Source of the DNA: Candidatus Woesearchaeota archaeon
GTDB taxonomy: Archaea; Nanobdellota; Nanobdellia; Woesearchaeales; JAUUYB01
Assembly: GCA_030590605.1 (NCBI GenBank)
Contig: JAUUYB010000005.1
Location: forward strand, 1 to 20,713
Direction: 5' to 3'
DNA: 20,713 nt
The notes below the pieces were generated by a model. The model searched no databases and was not told the origin of the DNA. It was given only the letters and a program-made list of their open reading frames with translations. The translations under genes were made by a program, and so were the position numbers. Shown here piece after piece: positions 19,815 to 20,713 of this stretch (position 1 is the first letter of the stretch; each line of letters starts with the position of its first letter).

Positions 19815-20713
19815 ATGGAAAGAGAAAAATCTATACGAAGAAAGAAGCTATTCCAAGTTCTGGGGAAAATCCAGCATCCGTTTCTAGCACTTGCAGCAAT
19901 CATGTTCGGAGTATTCATCCGAATCCAAAACCTTCATCTGCTACAGTGGAAATATCCTTTGGCTCTTGACCCATACATATTCCTTCGATACGCTAGATCC
20001 ATAATCGCTGATGGTTCACTCATGGATTTTGATGCTATGCGTTATTTTCCAATAGGGTTTGATGTAAGCGGAGAGAACATGATGGTCTCACATGTCATCG
20101 TCGCCATGTTCCGTGTAGGGAGATGGTTCTCTGATACTCTGACAATCGAGGCAGTCTCCATAATCTATCCAGTCATCTTCTTCGCATTAGGGGCGGGAGT
20201 GTTCTACCTGCTCAACAGAGCACTGTTCAACAAGAGAGTCGCTTTACTATCGACAGCGATACTGGTAGTCCTGCCGCCTTATCTTTACCGTACAATGGCA
20301 GGGTTCTCTGACAAGGAACCGCTTGGAATGTTTCTCATGTTCTCAGCACTTTACTTTTTCTTCCTTATGTGGAAATCAAAGGGTATCCGTAACAAATTGA
20401 TCTTGGGGACACTTTCAGGAATCATGACCGGGCTTATGGGCATGACTTGGGGGGGGTTCAAGTTCCTTTTGCTTGTCATACCTTTTTTTGCATTCATGTC
20501 TATCGCACTTGGCAGGTCTACAAAAGGAAACAGTCTGGGTTATCTGGCATGGACGCTGACGTTTTCTATCTTCATAACATTCGGAACGAAGAAATACGGC
20601 GGATTGCTCGGTCTTATGACTTCGACATCCACCTCATTCGCATATCTCGTGATCGGAGCATTTATCCTAGCATGGTTGCTCAAACGTTATGATATATTCA
20701 AACATAAGAAGAG
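19815..20713 (+). CDS. aglB: STT3/AglB oligosaccharyltransferase, N-terminal part (3' end outside window)
   Basis: The frame is open to the right edge, giving about 299 residues of a multi-spanning membrane protein. STT3/AglB moves a lipid-linked glycan onto Asn of N-X-S/T sequons on the outer membrane face. Seen in order: a short basic N-terminus, a first hydrophobic helix, the loop motif A-L-D-P-Y with its conserved Asp, several helices, the second acidic motif A-G-F-S-D-K-E-P, and T-W-G-G, all typical of STT3. The catalytic-domain W-W-D-x-G motif would lie beyond the window. An ATG at 19791 would add 8 residues, but the TATA box at 19781-19788 favours 19815. The preceding gene products carry dozens of sequons and are plausible substrates. 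Confidence 0.9.
   Translation, partial: MEREKSIRRKKLFQVLGKIQHPFLALAAIMFGVFIRIQNLHLLQWKYPLALDPYIFLRYARSIIADGSLMDFDAMRYFPIGFDVSGENMMVSHVIVAMFRVGRWFSDTLTIEAVSIIYPVIFFALGAGVFYLLNRALFNKRVALLSTAILVVLPPYLYRTMAGFSDKEPLGMFLMFSALYFFFLMWKSKGIRNKLILGTLSGIMTGLMGMTWGGFKFLLLVIPFFAFMSIALGRSTKGNSLGYLAWTLTFSIFITFGTKKYGGLLGLMTSTSTSFAYLVIGAFILAWLLKRYDIFKHKK

Noticed and set aside
1..20713. CRISPR array, tRNA or rRNA genes
   Set aside because: No regularly spaced direct repeats of 24-40 nt, no cloverleaf with a recognisable T-loop motif and no rRNA-like stretch were seen in the intergenic gaps.

Overview
The window reads as archaeal. Evidence: a replication factor C small subunit, the RNase P protein Rpp30/Rnp3, an archaeal/eukaryotic-type tyrosyl-tRNA synthetase, an STT3/AglB oligosaccharyltransferase, TATA boxes about 25-30 nt upstream of many start codons (leaderless transcripts), and GGAGG-type ribosome binding sites at genes inside operons. 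Very large cysteine-rich surface proteins with CC-G-D-D motifs, tandem small lipoproteins and short intergenic distances suggest a DPANN-type lineage (Woesearchaeota/Pacearchaeota-like). That placement is inference from recalled family distribution, not something computed.

Layout. 1-2608: three tandem paralogous secreted proteins (the first cut by the window edge, the other two with clear lipoboxes), ended by a long T tract and a GC-rich repeat-like block. 2814-4098: rfcS and a PRC-barrel gene, both on the minus strand. 4305-5381: TyrRS, of the plant/protist-like sequence type. 5421-8767: three metallopeptidases (M16 minus, M24 plus, M29 minus); the first two share an overlapping divergent promoter and the last two overlap at their stop codons. 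8801-8976: a MITE-like element with terminal inverted repeats and a 9-bp flanking direct repeat. 9055-10483: a two-gene tRNA-biology operon, a short ThiI homologue that has lost its PP-loop followed by RNase P subunit p30. 10621-19543: two giant secreted proteins (1849 and about 987 aa) with the same N-terminal module and topology, separated by an 85-aa leaderless gene of unknown function flanked by GTTAA motifs. 19587-19710: a GC-rich intergenic block with several perfect hairpins. 19815-20713: the start of an STT3/AglB oligosaccharyltransferase gene, cut by the window edge.

How they may work together. The lipoproteins, the giant ectodomain proteins with dozens of N-X-S/T sequons and many cysteines, and the adjacent oligosaccharyltransferase look like a cell-surface region whose products could be N-glycosylated. 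The middle of the window is housekeeping (clamp loading, tRNA charging and processing, peptide turnover). The most likely undescribed item is the giant pair: a shared signal peptide, G-K-V-T-P motif and two-helix anchor carrying two unrelated ectodomains. The degenerate ThiI and the three structured intergenic blocks are the next best leads.
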